Shown piece by piece: positions 33,239-43,010 of a stretch of 64,000 nt of DNA (positions within the stretch are counted from its first letter, which is position 1; each line of letters begins with the position of its first letter). Made by a program: the position numbers and the translations under genes. The DNA is from Bacillus sp. AFS006103. Its GTDB lineage: Bacteria; Bacillota; Bacilli; Bacillales; Cytobacillaceae. The stretch lies in NCBI GenBank assembly GCA_002559145.1, contig NTXX01000008.1:99037-163036 (forward strand). Reading direction: 5' to 3'. The notes below the pieces were generated by a model. The model was not told where the DNA came from, searched no databases, and worked only from the letters and a program-made list of their open reading frames with translations.

Positions 33239-34336
33239 GTGTGGTTTATACTTGGTGTTATTTTGATTTACAATATGCTTTTATTTTACATAGGTTGGAA
33301 TGGCTGGAAATGGTTAAAAATAATTATTGGAAATAAAAAGCACGTGAAGTACGTATTTTGGCTCATTCTTTATCTGTTTGGATATTCCTTTGTCTTCAGG
33401 CGCTTTGTTGAAGATAGTGAAGTGCTTACCTGGATAGGTGCGATTTGGCTGGGTTTTTTTTATTTTTTACTTTTAGTTCTACCGGAAATTAATCTGATTA
33501 TCTTTTTGACGAAATTTACTACTCTATCTAAAAATACTGCCATTAAGTGGTTTGGGTATACTGTGCTAATCGGCATAGCGGCATTCTTTGCTTTTGGTAT
33601 TTACAACGCATATACCCCAGTAGTCAAAAGTTATCAAATACATATAGCTAAGCCTGTGGAAGGGAAACAAAGTCTAAACATTGTAATGGCATCTGATATG
33701 CATTTTGGGAAATTGGCAGGTGCAAAGCATGCGAAAAATCTAGTTCAACATATTAATTCGATGGAACCTGATCTTGTTTTCTTCCCCGGTGATATCATTG
33801 ACGATGATGTGAAGCCTTATTTTGATGAAGGAATTCCTGACATACTTAAGCAAATTAAAGCGCCCGTGTATGCTTCGTTTGGAAATCATGACCGTGATGA
33901 AGGTGTTGACCTGAAAAAGGTTTTTAATGAAAGCGGGATGAAGCTTTTAGCGGATGAAACGTTGGTTTTGGAAAATGGTATTACCCTGATTGGCCGGAAG
34001 GACCGGGGCTATCAAGATGTCTCTCGTGCGGAACTTTCCGATTTAATGAAGAAGACGGATTTAACGAAACCGGTCATTCTACTGGAACACCAGCCCTATG
34101 ATTTTGACATCGCCCTAAAAAACGGCGTGGACTTAATTTTATCTGGGCATACCCATCGTGGACAAATCGCGCCGATGAATTTAATTACAAACATGATCTA
34201 TGAAAATGATTGGGGCTATTTAAAGAAAGGCAAGCTGCAATCGATTGTCTCATCGGGCTATGGTTTTTGGGGAACACCGATTCGAATCGGGACACAGTCT
34301 GAGATTGTTCAAATAAAAGTTACCTTTAATCCATAG
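33239..34336 (+). CDS. Membrane-anchored metallophosphoesterase
   Basis: This 365-residue protein has four N-terminal transmembrane helices (about 1-130) and a calcineurin-like phosphoesterase domain. Metal-ligand motifs are intact: ASDMHFG, FFPGDIIDD, FGNHDRD and SGHTHRGQ. The start is GTG at 33239 with AAAGGGG 8 bp upstream. The domain should lie outside or at the membrane surface depending on topology; related proteins hydrolyse UDP-sugar nucleotides or lipid-linked phosphates. The substrate is unknown. Confidence 0.85.
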   Translation: MWFILGVILIYNMLLFYIGWNGWKWLKIIIGNKKHVKYVFWLILYLFGYSFVFRRFVEDSEVLTWIGAIWLGFFYFLLLVLPEINLIIFLTKFTTLSKNTAIKWFGYTVLIGIAAFFAFGIYNAYTPVVKSYQIHIAKPVEGKQSLNIVMASDMHFGKLAGAKHAKNLVQHINSMEPDLVFFPGDIIDDDVKPYFDEGIPDILKQIKAPVYASFGNHDRDEGVDLKKVFNESGMKLLADETLVLENGITLIGRKDRGYQDVSRAELSDLMKKTDLTKPVILLEHQPYDFDIALKNGVDLILSGHTHRGQIAPMNLITNMIYENDWGYLKKGKLQSIVSSGYGFWGTPIRIGTQSEIVQIKVTFNP

Positions 34337-34401
34337 CAGGAAAATTTATTGAAGCATATAGCAAAAATCCCCTATTTGGACCTTTTATTTTTATGAGATC
34401 A

Positions 34402-34610
34402 TTGACGACCGAAACTTTGAAAAAAGTAAAGGAACTGTAGCCAATAGAGCTTGTTGACGACCGAAGCTATGGAAAAAGCCAAAGAAACGGTAGCCAATAG
34501 CCCTTATTGACGACTGAGACTATGGAAAAAGCAAAGGGACGGTAGCCAATAGCCCTTATTGACGACCGAAACGTTAAAAAAAGCAAAGAAACGGTAGTCA
34601 ATATAGAGAA
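34402..34610. repeat. Four-copy 52-53 bp intergenic repeat
   Basis: The word TTGACGACYGARAC starts at 34402, 34454, 34507 and 34559, and each copy continues with a purine-rich spacer and CGGTAGCCAATA (or a variant). The ends of each unit are complementary (ATTGACGACCG versus CGGTAGTCAAT in the last copy), so each copy could fold into a hairpin. No ORF runs through it. The remainder of the 334-bp gap holds only the terminator. Confidence 0.9.
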
Positions 34611-34627
34611 CCATTACTCCAGAAACT

Positions 34628-34667
34628 AAAAGGCTGTTCCCCATTTAAACGAGGGAACAGCCTTTTC
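34628..34667. terminator. Bidirectional intrinsic terminator
   Basis: AAAAGGCTGTTCCC (34628-34641) pairs with GGGAACAGCCTTTT (34653-34666). It is strong in both directions and ends the GH18 gene on the minus strand. Confidence 0.92.
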
Positions 34668-34670
34668 TTA

Positions 34671-35843
34671 TTAATATCCTTTTGCGGTATAGTATTTCAA
34701 TGGTTCTTTTGATGAATTTTTTAATTCTGTAAAAATAGTCCCTGTTAGACTGTGTGATCCCTGAGCATCTAGTCCAGATTCCCAAAGCATCATGCCGCCA
34801 AAGCCATGATCTAGTGCCAAACGTGTTTTCTTTTTCATCGTTGCACCGCCATTATAATGGTAAGTTGTGCCGTTCATCTTAACCATGTCTTTTTCAGCAT
34901 TTGTAGGGTTCTTGTTAATAATCGTGGCAAAGGAAACCTGTTTGATTTTAGGATCTTCCGGCTGCGCGTAAAATGGAACACCTAAGACTAGTTTTTCTTT
35001 TGAAATTTTCTGATTCTCGAAGAAGGTAGACCAATAGTTTACGATTTTCTCAGTAAACGGATAGGGTGATAAATTTGCTGCATTGTAACTGCCGTCCCAC
35101 TGACCATCATAGGCCATAATATTGACATGGTCGACATGGTTGAACATCGAAGGTTCATACTTAATAAAGCCAACCTCCGTTAAAGTCACTGCATGAATCT
35201 TTGAATAAACAGCAATGGACAGCTCCTTCTTTTTTGGATGGAGCTGTGCGCTTAACTCTTTTGCAAATGCAGCCAAATTTCGTGAATCCTCCTCGGTCCG
35301 AGGGTGTTCAAAATCAATATCAATGCCGTCCAGGTTTTCACGGACTGCGATATTAGTAAGCTCTTTAACTAGTTTGGCGCGAGATTTAGGATTAGAAATC
35401 GCTGGTTTAAAATAATTATAGGATTCGCCGCCCTTGATGTGGTACCAACCGCCAATAGCAAGCATCACCTTTGTGTCGTATTTTTCTGCTTTTGAAACCA
35501 CTGTTCGCAGGTTTTTTAGTGCTGTATCGCCATTAAATAAGATTTCCCCATCCTTTGTTGGATGAACAAAAGAAAATATGACATGTGTTAGTTTAGAGTA
35601 ATCAATCATGTTAGGATCCCGATAATCTTGAACATACCCAATGAGTACCTTTGCTGGTTTCTTATTATATTTAGGAAACTCTTTTGAAGTTGGTTTAATT
35701 GCTGACTTTGGCGCATCTTCTAAAATTAGCGTATTAGGCCTCTCTTGATTGTCATTATTGGTGGTGAAAAAGACTCCAGTTAGTATTCCTCCAATGAAGG
35801 TAATCGCAATTACCAGGCCAAGGAGGAGATAACGTTTACTCAT
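34671..35843 (-). CDS. Glycoside hydrolase family 18 protein (chitinase/spore-hydrolase type)
   Basis: This 390-residue GH18 protein has an N-terminal membrane anchor or signal (about 4-27) and a TIM-barrel catalytic domain (about 60-370). The catalytic motif DGIDIDFEHP has the full DxxDxDxE. Other segments are LTHVIFSFVHP, MLAIGGWYH, VNIMAYDG and GGMMLWESGLD. It lacks LysM or chitin-binding modules. It may degrade chitin or peptidoglycan-type glycans. AAGGAGGAA precedes the ATG on the minus strand. Confidence 0.88.
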   Translation of the reverse strand: MSKRYLLLGLVIAITFIGGILTGVFFTTNNDNQERPNTLILEDAPKSAIKPTSKEFPKYNKKPAKVLIGYVQDYRDPNMIDYSKLTHVIFSFVHPTKDGEILFNGDTALKNLRTVVSKAEKYDTKVMLAIGGWYHIKGGESYNYFKPAISNPKSRAKLVKELTNIAVRENLDGIDIDFEHPRTEEDSRNLAAFAKELSAQLHPKKKELSIAVYSKIHAVTLTEVGFIKYEPSMFNHVDHVNIMAYDGQWDGSYNAANLSPYPFTEKIVNYWSTFFENQKISKEKLVLGVPFYAQPEDPKIKQVSFATIINKNPTNAEKDMVKMNGTTYHYNGGATMKKKTRLALDHGFGGMMLWESGLDAQGSHSLTGTIFTELKNSSKEPLKYYTAKGY

Positions 35844-36036
35844 AGTTTTATTCCTCCTTATTATTTCTCACTTAAAAAATTGTAACAGAAAAAGGGTAGA
35901 CAAACGCTTGGTAATATCCACCTGTCTACATCAAAAAGTGAATAAATTTGAATATCCATGCTTGTTTTTGATATAATCATAAGGTTAATGTTAAAAACTA
36001 TGTGTTTTTTATATATAAAATTGTAAGGTGGTCTAC

Positions 36037-36996
36037 ATGAATCAAGAATATAGAGTATTGCTGTACTATAAATATGTAACAATAGAGAATCCCGAAGAAG
36101 TGACTCAAGAACATCTGAACGCATGTAATGAAATGGGCCTCAAAGGCCGAATTATCATTGCGGCGGAAGGGATCAATGGAACGGTGTCAGGCACCGTTGA
36201 ACAAACAGATGCCTATATAAAATACATGGATGAGCATCCATTATTTGCGGGGACTATTTTTAAGATAGATGAAGCGACTGAGCATGCGTTCAAAAAGATG
36301 CGGGTGCGTTGTAGGCCGGAGCTTGTTACTTTGCGTTTGGAAGATGAAGTGGATCCGAACGTACAAACAGGGAAGCATTTAAAACCAAAAGATTTCTTTG
36401 CTGAAATGCAAAAAGAAGAAACGGTGGTCATCGACGCCAGAAATGATTATGAATATGATCTTGGTCATTTTAGAGGGGCGGTAAGACCGGATATTCTAAA
36501 CTTCCGTGACCTTCCACAATGGATCCGGGAAAATAAGCAGGAATTTGAAGGTAAAAAGATTCTTACTTATTGTACAGGTGGAATTCGTTGTGAAAAATTC
36601 TCAGGCTGGTTATTGAAAGAAGGCTTTGAAGATGTATCACAATTAGAGGGTGGAATTGTCACCTACGGTAAGGACCCTGAAGTCCAAGGAGATTTATGGG
36701 ATGGACAGCTCTATGTTTTTGATGAGCGAATAAGTGTTCCTGTTAACCAAAAAGAGCATGTCGTAGTCGGTAAGGATTTTTACACGGGAGAGCCATGTGA
36801 ACGCTACGTGAATTGTGCTAACCCGGAATGTAATCGAAAAATTCTGTGCTCTGAAGAGAATGAACATAAGCACCTGCGCAGCTGTTCGCATGAGTGCCGC
36901 GTTCATCCACGTAACCGTTATATTGCTCAACATGGGTTAAGTGAGGAAGAGGTTCAAGAAAGATTAGCGGCAATTGAGAAAGAGTTAACCAGATAA
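36037..36996 (+). CDS. trhO: tRNA uridine 5-oxyacetic acid-type hydroxylase, rhodanese family (TrhO)
   Basis: This 319-residue TrhO/YbfQ-type protein has an N-terminal alpha/beta domain (about 1-95), a rhodanese domain (about 115-220) with active-site Cys in [10 protein letters not shown], and a C-terminal cysteine-rich zinc-binding tail ([12 protein letters not shown], later CSHECRVHP). Characterised homologues make 5-hydroxyuridine at tRNA position 34. The ATG at 36037 is used, with AGGTGG 6 bp upstream; an in-frame GTG at 36028 lies in that RBS. It is monocistronic, with a strong terminator. Confidence 0.93.
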   Translation: MNQEYRVLLYYKYVTIENPEEVTQEHLNACNEMGLKGRIIIAAEGINGTVSGTVEQTDAYIKYMDEHPLFAGTIFKIDEATEHAFKKMRVRCRPELVTLRLEDEVDPNVQTGKHLKPKDFFAEMQKEETVVIDARNDYEYDLGHFRGAVRPDILNFRDLPQWIRENKQEFEGKKILTYCTGGIRCEKFSGWLLKEGFEDVSQLEGGIVTYGKDPEVQGDLWDGQLYVFDERISVPVNQKEHVVVGKDFYTGEPCERYVNCANPECNRKILCSEENEHKHLRSCSHECRVHPRNRYIAQHGLSEEEVQERLAAIEKELTR

Positions 36997-37006
36997 TGAT
37001 TTAGAT

Positions 37007-37046
37007 AAGTAAGCAGGTCATTTCGGTGTCCTGCTTACTTTTTTTA
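37007..37046 (+). terminator. Intrinsic terminator of trhO
   Basis: AAGTAAGCAGG (37007-37017) pairs with CCTGCTTACTT (37030-37040), then a T-run. Confidence 0.93.
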
Positions 37047-37130
37047 GGTTTGCCAATAGGAATTTTGGAATATATTTATTATGATAGAGGATAGAAGCTG
37101 TTTTGAAATTTTTTACATTGAGAGGAGCGG

Positions 37131-38927
37131 ATGGGGCAAATGGTGACCTATACAAATCGAAAAGAAGTCCCTTCACATGAAAAGTGGAACTTAGCCGATA
37201 TCTATTCAGATATTAAGAAATGGGAAGAGGATTATCTGCTGATTGAAAAGATGGCGGCGAACCTAAAGCAATATGATGGGAACATTCAAGATGGACACTC
37301 ACTGTATCAATATCTAAAGCAAAGAGAAGAGTTATCTTATACCTTCAACAAAATTTATGCCTATGCCATGTTAAGTGTAGATGAAAATACGAGGGATTCC
37401 CAGGCGCAGTCCCACTTAGACAGAGCGAAACAACTGAGTGTTAAGGTTAGTGCTGCTACCTCTTTCTTTATGCCTTATTTATTAAGCCTTGATGAAGATA
37501 CTTTAAAAGCGTACATATCCGCAGAAAAAGAGCTAGACTATTTTGCAGAGGATTTATGGGAGTCGTTCCGTTACAAGCAGCATGTATTAACTAAAGATCA
37601 GGAAGCAGTCCTCTCGCAATTAGGTGAAGCACTTACAGCACCGGGGAACATTTTTGGCATGATGAATAATGCAGATATTAAATTCGGGGAAGTTACTAGT
37701 GATAACGGCGACCGTGTGGAACTAACCAGAGGCATGTACTCTAAGTTAATTGAAGATACGGATCGGGAAAAGCGAAGAGAGGCCTATAAGGCATATTACC
37801 AGCCGTACCTTCAATTGAAGAATTCGATTGCTGCTACACTTTCAGCCGCCATTAAAAATAATGTGACGACGGCTAAAATCCGTCAATATCCATCCGCACT
37901 GGAAAAGGCATTGTTCGGGGATAAAGTGCCAAAAGAGGTATACGTGAATCTGATTAAAACAACCAAAGATAATATCTTACCACTTCATCATTATTCACGT
38001 ATTCGGAAGGAAAAGTTGGAGCTCGATGAACTTCGTCAATATGATATGAGTGTCCCACTTGTTGGCGGTGCTAAACAAGTGATTTCATATGAGGAAGCCT
38101 ATGACACGATGTGTCAGGCTTTAGCTCCGCTTGGAGAGGATTACATCACTATCCTAAAGGAATTTAAAAACGCACGGTATCTTGATGTTAGAGAAACTCC
38201 AGGGAAGCGCTCAGGTGCCTACAATCTTGGTGTCTACGGGGTCCATCCCTATATCCTTCTCAATCATCAGGATGATTTGGATAGTTTATTCACGTTGGTT
38301 CATGAGTGCGGGCACGGTGTCCACAGTCGCTTGAGTTCACAGTACCAGCCGCAAATTACTGCTCGGTACAGTATCTTCGTTGCTGAAGTGGCATCTACCG
38401 TCAATGAAGTTCTATTAATTAACTATTTATTAACCAATGAAAAAAATCCCGATGTTCGGAAACATTTAGTCAATCATTTCATTGATCAATTTAAGGGAAC
38501 ATTTTTTACACAAGTCATGTTTGCTGAGTTTGAGATGAAAACACATGAAATGGCAGAAAAGGGACTTCCTTTAAATGTGGAAGTATTTAATCAAACCTAT
38601 GAGAGGTTATTCCGGGAATACAATGGGGATGAGGTTGTCTTCGATGAGGAAGTAAAATTTGGATGGTCAAGAATCCCTCATTTCTACCGTCCTTTCTATG
38701 TTTATAAGTATGCAACAGGATTTGCTTCCGCCATCCATTTGGCAACTAAGATTCTTGAAGGCGACCAAGAAACGCTGACTTCCTATTTGGAATTCTTAAA
38801 AAGCGGCAGTTCGGATTACCCGCTGGAACTGTTAAAAAAGACGGGGGTCGACCTAACCACTCCATATCCAATCGAAAATTCAATGAAACGGTTTGGTGAA
38901 TTGGTCGAGGAATTCTCACGCTTGTAA
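37131..38927 (+). CDS. pepF: Oligoendopeptidase F
   Basis: This 598-residue M3 family zinc metallopeptidase is cytosolic. The zinc motif HECGH lies in LVHECGHGVHSRLS (about residue 387), with the downstream glutamate in FVAEVASTVNEVLL. The N-terminal helical region and FYRPFYVYKYATGFASA near the C-terminus are typical of PepF. The start is ATG at 37131; ATG at 37140 is an alternative since GAGGAG sits very close to the first. It cleaves short peptides of 7-17 residues in characterised members. Confidence 0.93.
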   Translation: MGQMVTYTNRKEVPSHEKWNLADIYSDIKKWEEDYLLIEKMAANLKQYDGNIQDGHSLYQYLKQREELSYTFNKIYAYAMLSVDENTRDSQAQSHLDRAKQLSVKVSAATSFFMPYLLSLDEDTLKAYISAEKELDYFAEDLWESFRYKQHVLTKDQEAVLSQLGEALTAPGNIFGMMNNADIKFGEVTSDNGDRVELTRGMYSKLIEDTDREKRREAYKAYYQPYLQLKNSIAATLSAAIKNNVTTAKIRQYPSALEKALFGDKVPKEVYVNLIKTTKDNILPLHHYSRIRKEKLELDELRQYDMSVPLVGGAKQVISYEEAYDTMCQALAPLGEDYITILKEFKNARYLDVRETPGKRSGAYNLGVYGVHPYILLNHQDDLDSLFTLVHECGHGVHSRLSSQYQPQITARYSIFVAEVASTVNEVLLINYLLTNEKNPDVRKHLVNHFIDQFKGTFFTQVMFAEFEMKTHEMAEKGLPLNVEVFNQTYERLFREYNGDEVVFDEEVKFGWSRIPHFYRPFYVYKYATGFASAIHLATKILEGDQETLTSYLEFLKSGSSDYPLELLKKTGVDLTTPYPIENSMKRFGELVEEFSRL

Positions 38928-38942
38928 AAAAACTCCACTCCA

Positions 38943-38992
38943 AACCCATGGATGTCCTTCTACAAGAGACAGCCGTGGGTTTTATTTTTTTG
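38943..38992 (+). terminator. Intrinsic terminator of pepF
   Basis: AAACCCATGG (38943-38952) pairs with CCGTGGGTTT (38974-38983) with one G-T pair, followed by a T-rich tract. Confidence 0.8.
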
Positions 38993-39058
38993 TAGTGCGA
39001 TAGTTGAAATTATTGTAGAATAAGGAAAGTTAAGTAAATTAAAGGGGCAATTTGGATT

Positions 39059-40258
39059 ATGGAGAGTAGAAAAGACAAAAATCAAGGGCGGAAAAAATCA
39101 TTTATCCCAGTCATTATCGTTGTTGCCATTTTGCTGATTGCTGGTGGTTTTTATTTGAACAGGAGTATGAATGAAGAGAATGAATCTTCAAACATCGCCA
39201 ATCTCAAGGAAAAACCTGCTGAGAAAATAAACGAAGAACCAAGGTCAAAACCTAAACCAGATATACAACTAGAAGTTAAACCAGAACCAGTCCAAGAAAC
39301 TACAATTAAAATTAGCGCAGCGGGAGATTTTACACTTGGGTCGGATGATTCGTTTAATTATAGTTCTTCCTTTATCAAAGCAGCTGCTGACAATGGTCTA
39401 CCGTATTTTGTTAAAGGCCTGGATAATATTTTTAAAAATGATGATTTTACAACAGTTAATTTAGAAACAACGCTAACAAATGCAACTCAAAAAGCGGTCA
39501 AGACCTTTCGCTTTAAAGGAGATCCATCTTATGCGAAGATTCTTGAATTGGGCGGAATTGAAGCGGTAAATCTTGCAAACAATCATATCCATGATTACTT
39601 AGATAAAGGCTATCAGGATACGATGACTTCATTAGAAAAGCAGAACATAGGTTACTTTGGTTATGATCATAAATATATGACGACTGTTAAAGAGACGAAA
39701 ATTGGTGCTTTAGGTTATGAGGGCTGGGCGGACACACCTGAAATGCGCAGTCAGGTTGAACGGGATATTAAAGAATTACGGGCTCAAGGTGCGCAGATTA
39801 TTCTCGTCCATTATCATTGGGGTAGTGAACGGCATTATGTTCCTGATCGTTCTCAAAAGTCGCTGGCTCGATTTACCATTGATAGCGGTGCTGATTTAAT
39901 TCTTGGCCATCATCCCCATGTTGTCCAAGGAATTGAAGAATATAAGGGGAAATTTATTGTCTATAGTTTAGGCAATTTTATGTTTGGCGGGAATAGTAAT
40001 CCAAGTGATAAGGATACGTTTGTGTTTCAACAAACCTTCCATTTGAAAAATGGAGTATTAGATGATACGAAGGAAATCAGTGTTGTGCCATTTTCTATCT
40101 CTTCGGTTTCGTCGAGAAATGATTATCAGCCTACTTTATTGACAGGTTCCGAACGGAATAGAGTCAAGCAGAAAATTATTGATGGGTCAAACAAAATCAA
40201 TGGTTCCGATTGGTTGGTTTATGAAAAAAATGAACAAGTTGTGAAAAAAGAGAACTAG
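39059..40258 (+). CDS. CapA-family membrane-anchored metallophosphatase-like protein
   Basis: This 399-residue PGA_cap/CapA family protein has a basic N-terminus, one transmembrane helix (about 15-33) and a charged, proline- and lysine-rich linker (about 45-80). The CapA domain (about 85-340) has SAAGDFTLG, NLETTLTN, NLANNHIHDY, ILVHYHWGSE and LGHHPHVVQG. CapA homologues take part in poly-gamma-glutamate capsule synthesis, but no capB or capC lies nearby, so this looks like a stand-alone paralogue of unknown substrate. Confidence 0.85.
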   Translation: MESRKDKNQGRKKSFIPVIIVVAILLIAGGFYLNRSMNEENESSNIANLKEKPAEKINEEPRSKPKPDIQLEVKPEPVQETTIKISAAGDFTLGSDDSFNYSSSFIKAAADNGLPYFVKGLDNIFKNDDFTTVNLETTLTNATQKAVKTFRFKGDPSYAKILELGGIEAVNLANNHIHDYLDKGYQDTMTSLEKQNIGYFGYDHKYMTTVKETKIGALGYEGWADTPEMRSQVERDIKELRAQGAQIILVHYHWGSERHYVPDRSQKSLARFTIDSGADLILGHHPHVVQGIEEYKGKFIVYSLGNFMFGGNSNPSDKDTFVFQQTFHLKNGVLDDTKEISVVPFSISSVSSRNDYQPTLLTGSERNRVKQKIIDGSNKINGSDWLVYEKNEQVVKKEN

Positions 40259-40277
40259 ACATTTCCTAATATGAATT

Positions 40278-40303
40278 AAAGGGACAGTAACCGCTGTCCC
40301 TTT
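40278..40303. terminator. Bidirectional intrinsic terminator
   Basis: AAAGGGACAG (40278-40287) pairs with CTGTCCCTTT (40294-40303). It lies between convergent genes and overlaps the glycosyltransferase stop by 2 bp. Confidence 0.9.
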
Positions 40304-41843
40304 AACTTATGGTAGTTATTTTTAATCCAACGTTCGAGTAGATCGTATTGTAAAAAGTAAAATCACGATGGTTATATTGATATTGGTTCTTACTTTGTAT
40401 CTGTTTTCTGATATTAATTTTTAAATAATCATTAAAACATAAAAAGATCGAATAGGTGGATGTGGGCAGATAGTTTAATAATTTTAAATCTATTTCTAAT
40501 AGGCCATCCCCACTTTTATCTACGCTGACAGGCAGGGAAGATTCATTCAAGGCATTTTTAGTATCACGAATCAGCCCGTGTGTGATTGATTCTAAATCAT
40601 CACCAAACACTTTAAATTTAAGATAATATATATTTTTTTCCACATATTCTTCTACAAAAACAGAATGCATTGGAATCCTGATATATTTGTATGTGTCTTC
40701 TAGGAAGGGGACAACAACAAAGGGACGATTCTCTTTAATGATAACCTCCTTTATTTTTTCCTTCTTTTCCCACGCAAAAAAGCTCTCCAGCTGCTTATAT
40801 TTACGTTCACAGAACAGTTTATATACCACCTTGTTCATTGGTTGGATGAATTCCTCGGAAAACTCATAACTTAACTTCTTCGTTGTTTTTAACACTTGAT
40901 TAAACTTATGATAATAAACAATTTTAAACTTTGTTTTTTGAAAATGAGGTGTATGAAAAAACCTTGTAATCGAATCAAATTCATACAGTCGATTTAAAAC
41001 CATCTTCTCTTTTTCTAAATCTAACTTTTTATTAATGATATGGTTAATCACTTTAAGGTTACAATTTGTCTTTTGAATAATATTGGTTTGATTTGACAAA
41101 CGTGTGTTTTGATTATCGAGCCGATTTAAATAATAAATGGGATGTTGTGTCGTAGAGATCGCTCGGCAATGTGTTAAAACATCTATAAAAAATTGCTTAT
41201 CTTCAGCAAATTTCATTTCGGGAAATATGATCTGATTGTCTTTTATTACACTTGTTTTTATCATTCGAGCTCTTGGTCCTAAATGATGAAAGATATGAGG
41301 AATCGAAAAGGGTGATTCACTTCTTCTTTCTTTACATGATTCATGTTCACCGATAATTGTCTTTCCTTTCGATTGAATCTGAATCGTTTTACCTACAGCA
41401 TAATCGTCACCTGTTTCCGCTAAGATGTTCGATAATACTTCCAGGCCATTGGGTTCCAGCCAATCATCTGCATCTAAGAAAGAAATATACCTGGAGCTCG
41501 ATAACTGGATACCGATATTACGGGGGCGACCAGGTGTGCCAGTATTTCTTTTAAGAAAAACTACTATGATGTTGTCAAATTTCGAAGAGTATTCTAATAA
41601 AATATCTCTTGAGGTATCGGTGGAACAATCATCGACTAATATAAATTCAATATTTTCTATGCCAATGGATTGATTTAAGACAGAGTCAATCGTTTTCCTC
41701 AGGTATTTTTCAGCGTTATAAACGGGTGTAATCACCGAAACTATAGTAGACTTCCGCTCCGTGTTTAATTTTTGATCAACGATATAATAACCTTCCGCAT
41801 TATAATTCATGATTGGCTGCTTTTGTTTCCATTTCCATTCCAT
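40302..41843 (-). CDS. Family 2 glycosyltransferase
   Basis: This 513-residue GT-A fold glycosyltransferase has a catalytic domain (about 35-260) with VSVITPVYNAEKYLRKTIDS, ILVDDCSTD and the metal-binding SFLDADDW, plus PGRPRNIGI. The C-terminal about 200 residues are a second domain with beta-rich segments, as in teichoic-acid or capsule glycosyltransferases. No membrane helix is seen. GTGAGGAAAC precedes the ATG. It is not in a polysaccharide operon here, so the acceptor is unknown. Confidence 0.88.
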   Translation of the reverse strand: MEWKWKQKQPIMNYNAEGYYIVDQKLNTERKSTIVSVITPVYNAEKYLRKTIDSVLNQSIGIENIEFILVDDCSTDTSRDILLEYSSKFDNIIVVFLKRNTGTPGRPRNIGIQLSSSRYISFLDADDWLEPNGLEVLSNILAETGDDYAVGKTIQIQSKGKTIIGEHESCKERRSESPFSIPHIFHHLGPRARMIKTSVIKDNQIIFPEMKFAEDKQFFIDVLTHCRAISTTQHPIYYLNRLDNQNTRLSNQTNIIQKTNCNLKVINHIINKKLDLEKEKMVLNRLYEFDSITRFFHTPHFQKTKFKIVYYHKFNQVLKTTKKLSYEFSEEFIQPMNKVVYKLFCERKYKQLESFFAWEKKEKIKEVIIKENRPFVVVPFLEDTYKYIRIPMHSVFVEEYVEKNIYYLKFKVFGDDLESITHGLIRDTKNALNESSLPVSVDKSGDGLLEIDLKLLNYLPTSTYSIFLCFNDYLKINIRKQIQSKNQYQYNHRDFTFYNTIYSNVGLKITTIS

Positions 41844-42066
41844 GTTTCCTCACCTCAACTTCTGTCCGTCCTATTACTACTTTTTATTGTTGTAAAAAAA
41901 TCCAAACCATTATAATTTTGGGGGAAAATATTGAATTTTATTCGAAAAATAACGCACGACCTGTAAAACTAGTCCAGATTTTATATCCTTTGCCAACTTT
42001 TTACACTAAACATTTCGGAATAATGATAAAATAGGTCTAATTATAGATTCTAGGAGGATTTTTACG

Positions 42067-42981
42067 GTGGATAAAAAGTTTACGACACCCAAAGATTTCG
42101 GAGAAATACTCGACCATACCTTTCAATTAACAAAAAATCGCTTTAAGGATCTTTTTATGATTTTATTGATTTTCATGGGCCCGGTTTACTTGTTTCAAGC
42201 TATTTTACAGCTATTGTCTGGAACAAGCTTTTTTAGAGAGGTTGGCAGCGGTGGGGCATGGTTTGAGCAAATCCTTTCGAGTTTTGAAGAGACAGGAACT
42301 TTCGATTCCAGCAGTCTAGGTGCTGACATTGGATTAATCGTGGTGGGGTTAATTAGTGCGATCTTGGCTCCTGTTGCGGAGGCAGCCATCCTATTTACCA
42401 TCAATCATGTCCGAAAAAATGAAGACTATACCGTGGGTTCCGTGATTAAACAAGCCTTTTCGCGATTTTGGCCGATGATTGGAAGTAGTATCCTTTTCTT
42501 TCTTATTACGATAGGGATAATTATTATTCCACTCGCGATTGTCGGTGTCATTGGTGGTGTGGTTGCAACGATGGTAAATACGGTATTAGGGATTCTTTTA
42601 GGCGTCGTCCTATTTCTAGGTTTCGCCGTTGGCATTGGCTTATTATTAACCCGCTGGAGCTTTTATTTTGGCTCTGTCGTATTAGATAAGGATTCACCTG
42701 GACTTGGCAGAAGTTGGAGATTATCAAGGAAGCGTACATGGGCATTGATGGGTCTCTATATCGTGTTTTATTTTATTATCTCAAGTATAAGCTTTGGAGT
42801 CCAAATGACGCTAGGGATCGTTTTAGGTAATAGTGTGTTGTTAACACTGATCTCAAACCTCGTCACATTAGTTACGACGATGATTTTCTCTGTGGGTTAT
42901 GGAGTCATGTATCTTGATTTAAAAACAAGAAATGATGCAGATGATATAAAAGAAATGTTAGAGGACTATAAGACTATTTAA
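42067..42981 (+). CDS. Polytopic membrane protein, first gene of the MoxR/DUF58 cluster
   Basis: This 304-residue protein has about six transmembrane helices and resembles the glycerophosphoryl-diester-phosphodiesterase membrane-domain type: the N-terminal FGEILDHTFQLTKNRFKDLF, then WSFYFGSVVLDKDSPGLGRS and a Ser-Trp-Arg-Leu-Ser segment. The start is GTG at 42067 with AGGAGG upstream. It lies 29 bp before the DUF4129 gene, so it probably belongs to the operon. The function is unknown. Confidence 0.75.
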   Translation: MDKKFTTPKDFGEILDHTFQLTKNRFKDLFMILLIFMGPVYLFQAILQLLSGTSFFREVGSGGAWFEQILSSFEETGTFDSSSLGADIGLIVVGLISAILAPVAEAAILFTINHVRKNEDYTVGSVIKQAFSRFWPMIGSSILFFLITIGIIIIPLAIVGVIGGVVATMVNTVLGILLGVVLFLGFAVGIGLLLTRWSFYFGSVVLDKDSPGLGRSWRLSRKRTWALMGLYIVFYFIISSISFGVQMTLGIVLGNSVLLTLISNLVTLVTTMIFSVGYGVMYLDLKTRNDADDIKEMLEDYKTI

Positions 42982-43010
42982 TAAAAAACCTATAATGTTA
43001 GGTGATGGTT

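Noticed and set aside
34402..34610. CRISPR array
   Set aside because: Units of 52-53 bp are contiguous, with related internal parts and no unique spacers; no cas genes nearby.
33154..36195. GGTGTCAGGCACC palindrome at 33154 and 36183 as a mobile element
   Set aside because: Only two copies are seen, one inside the conserved coding sequence of trhO where it encodes family residues; probably coincidence or a short genomic word.
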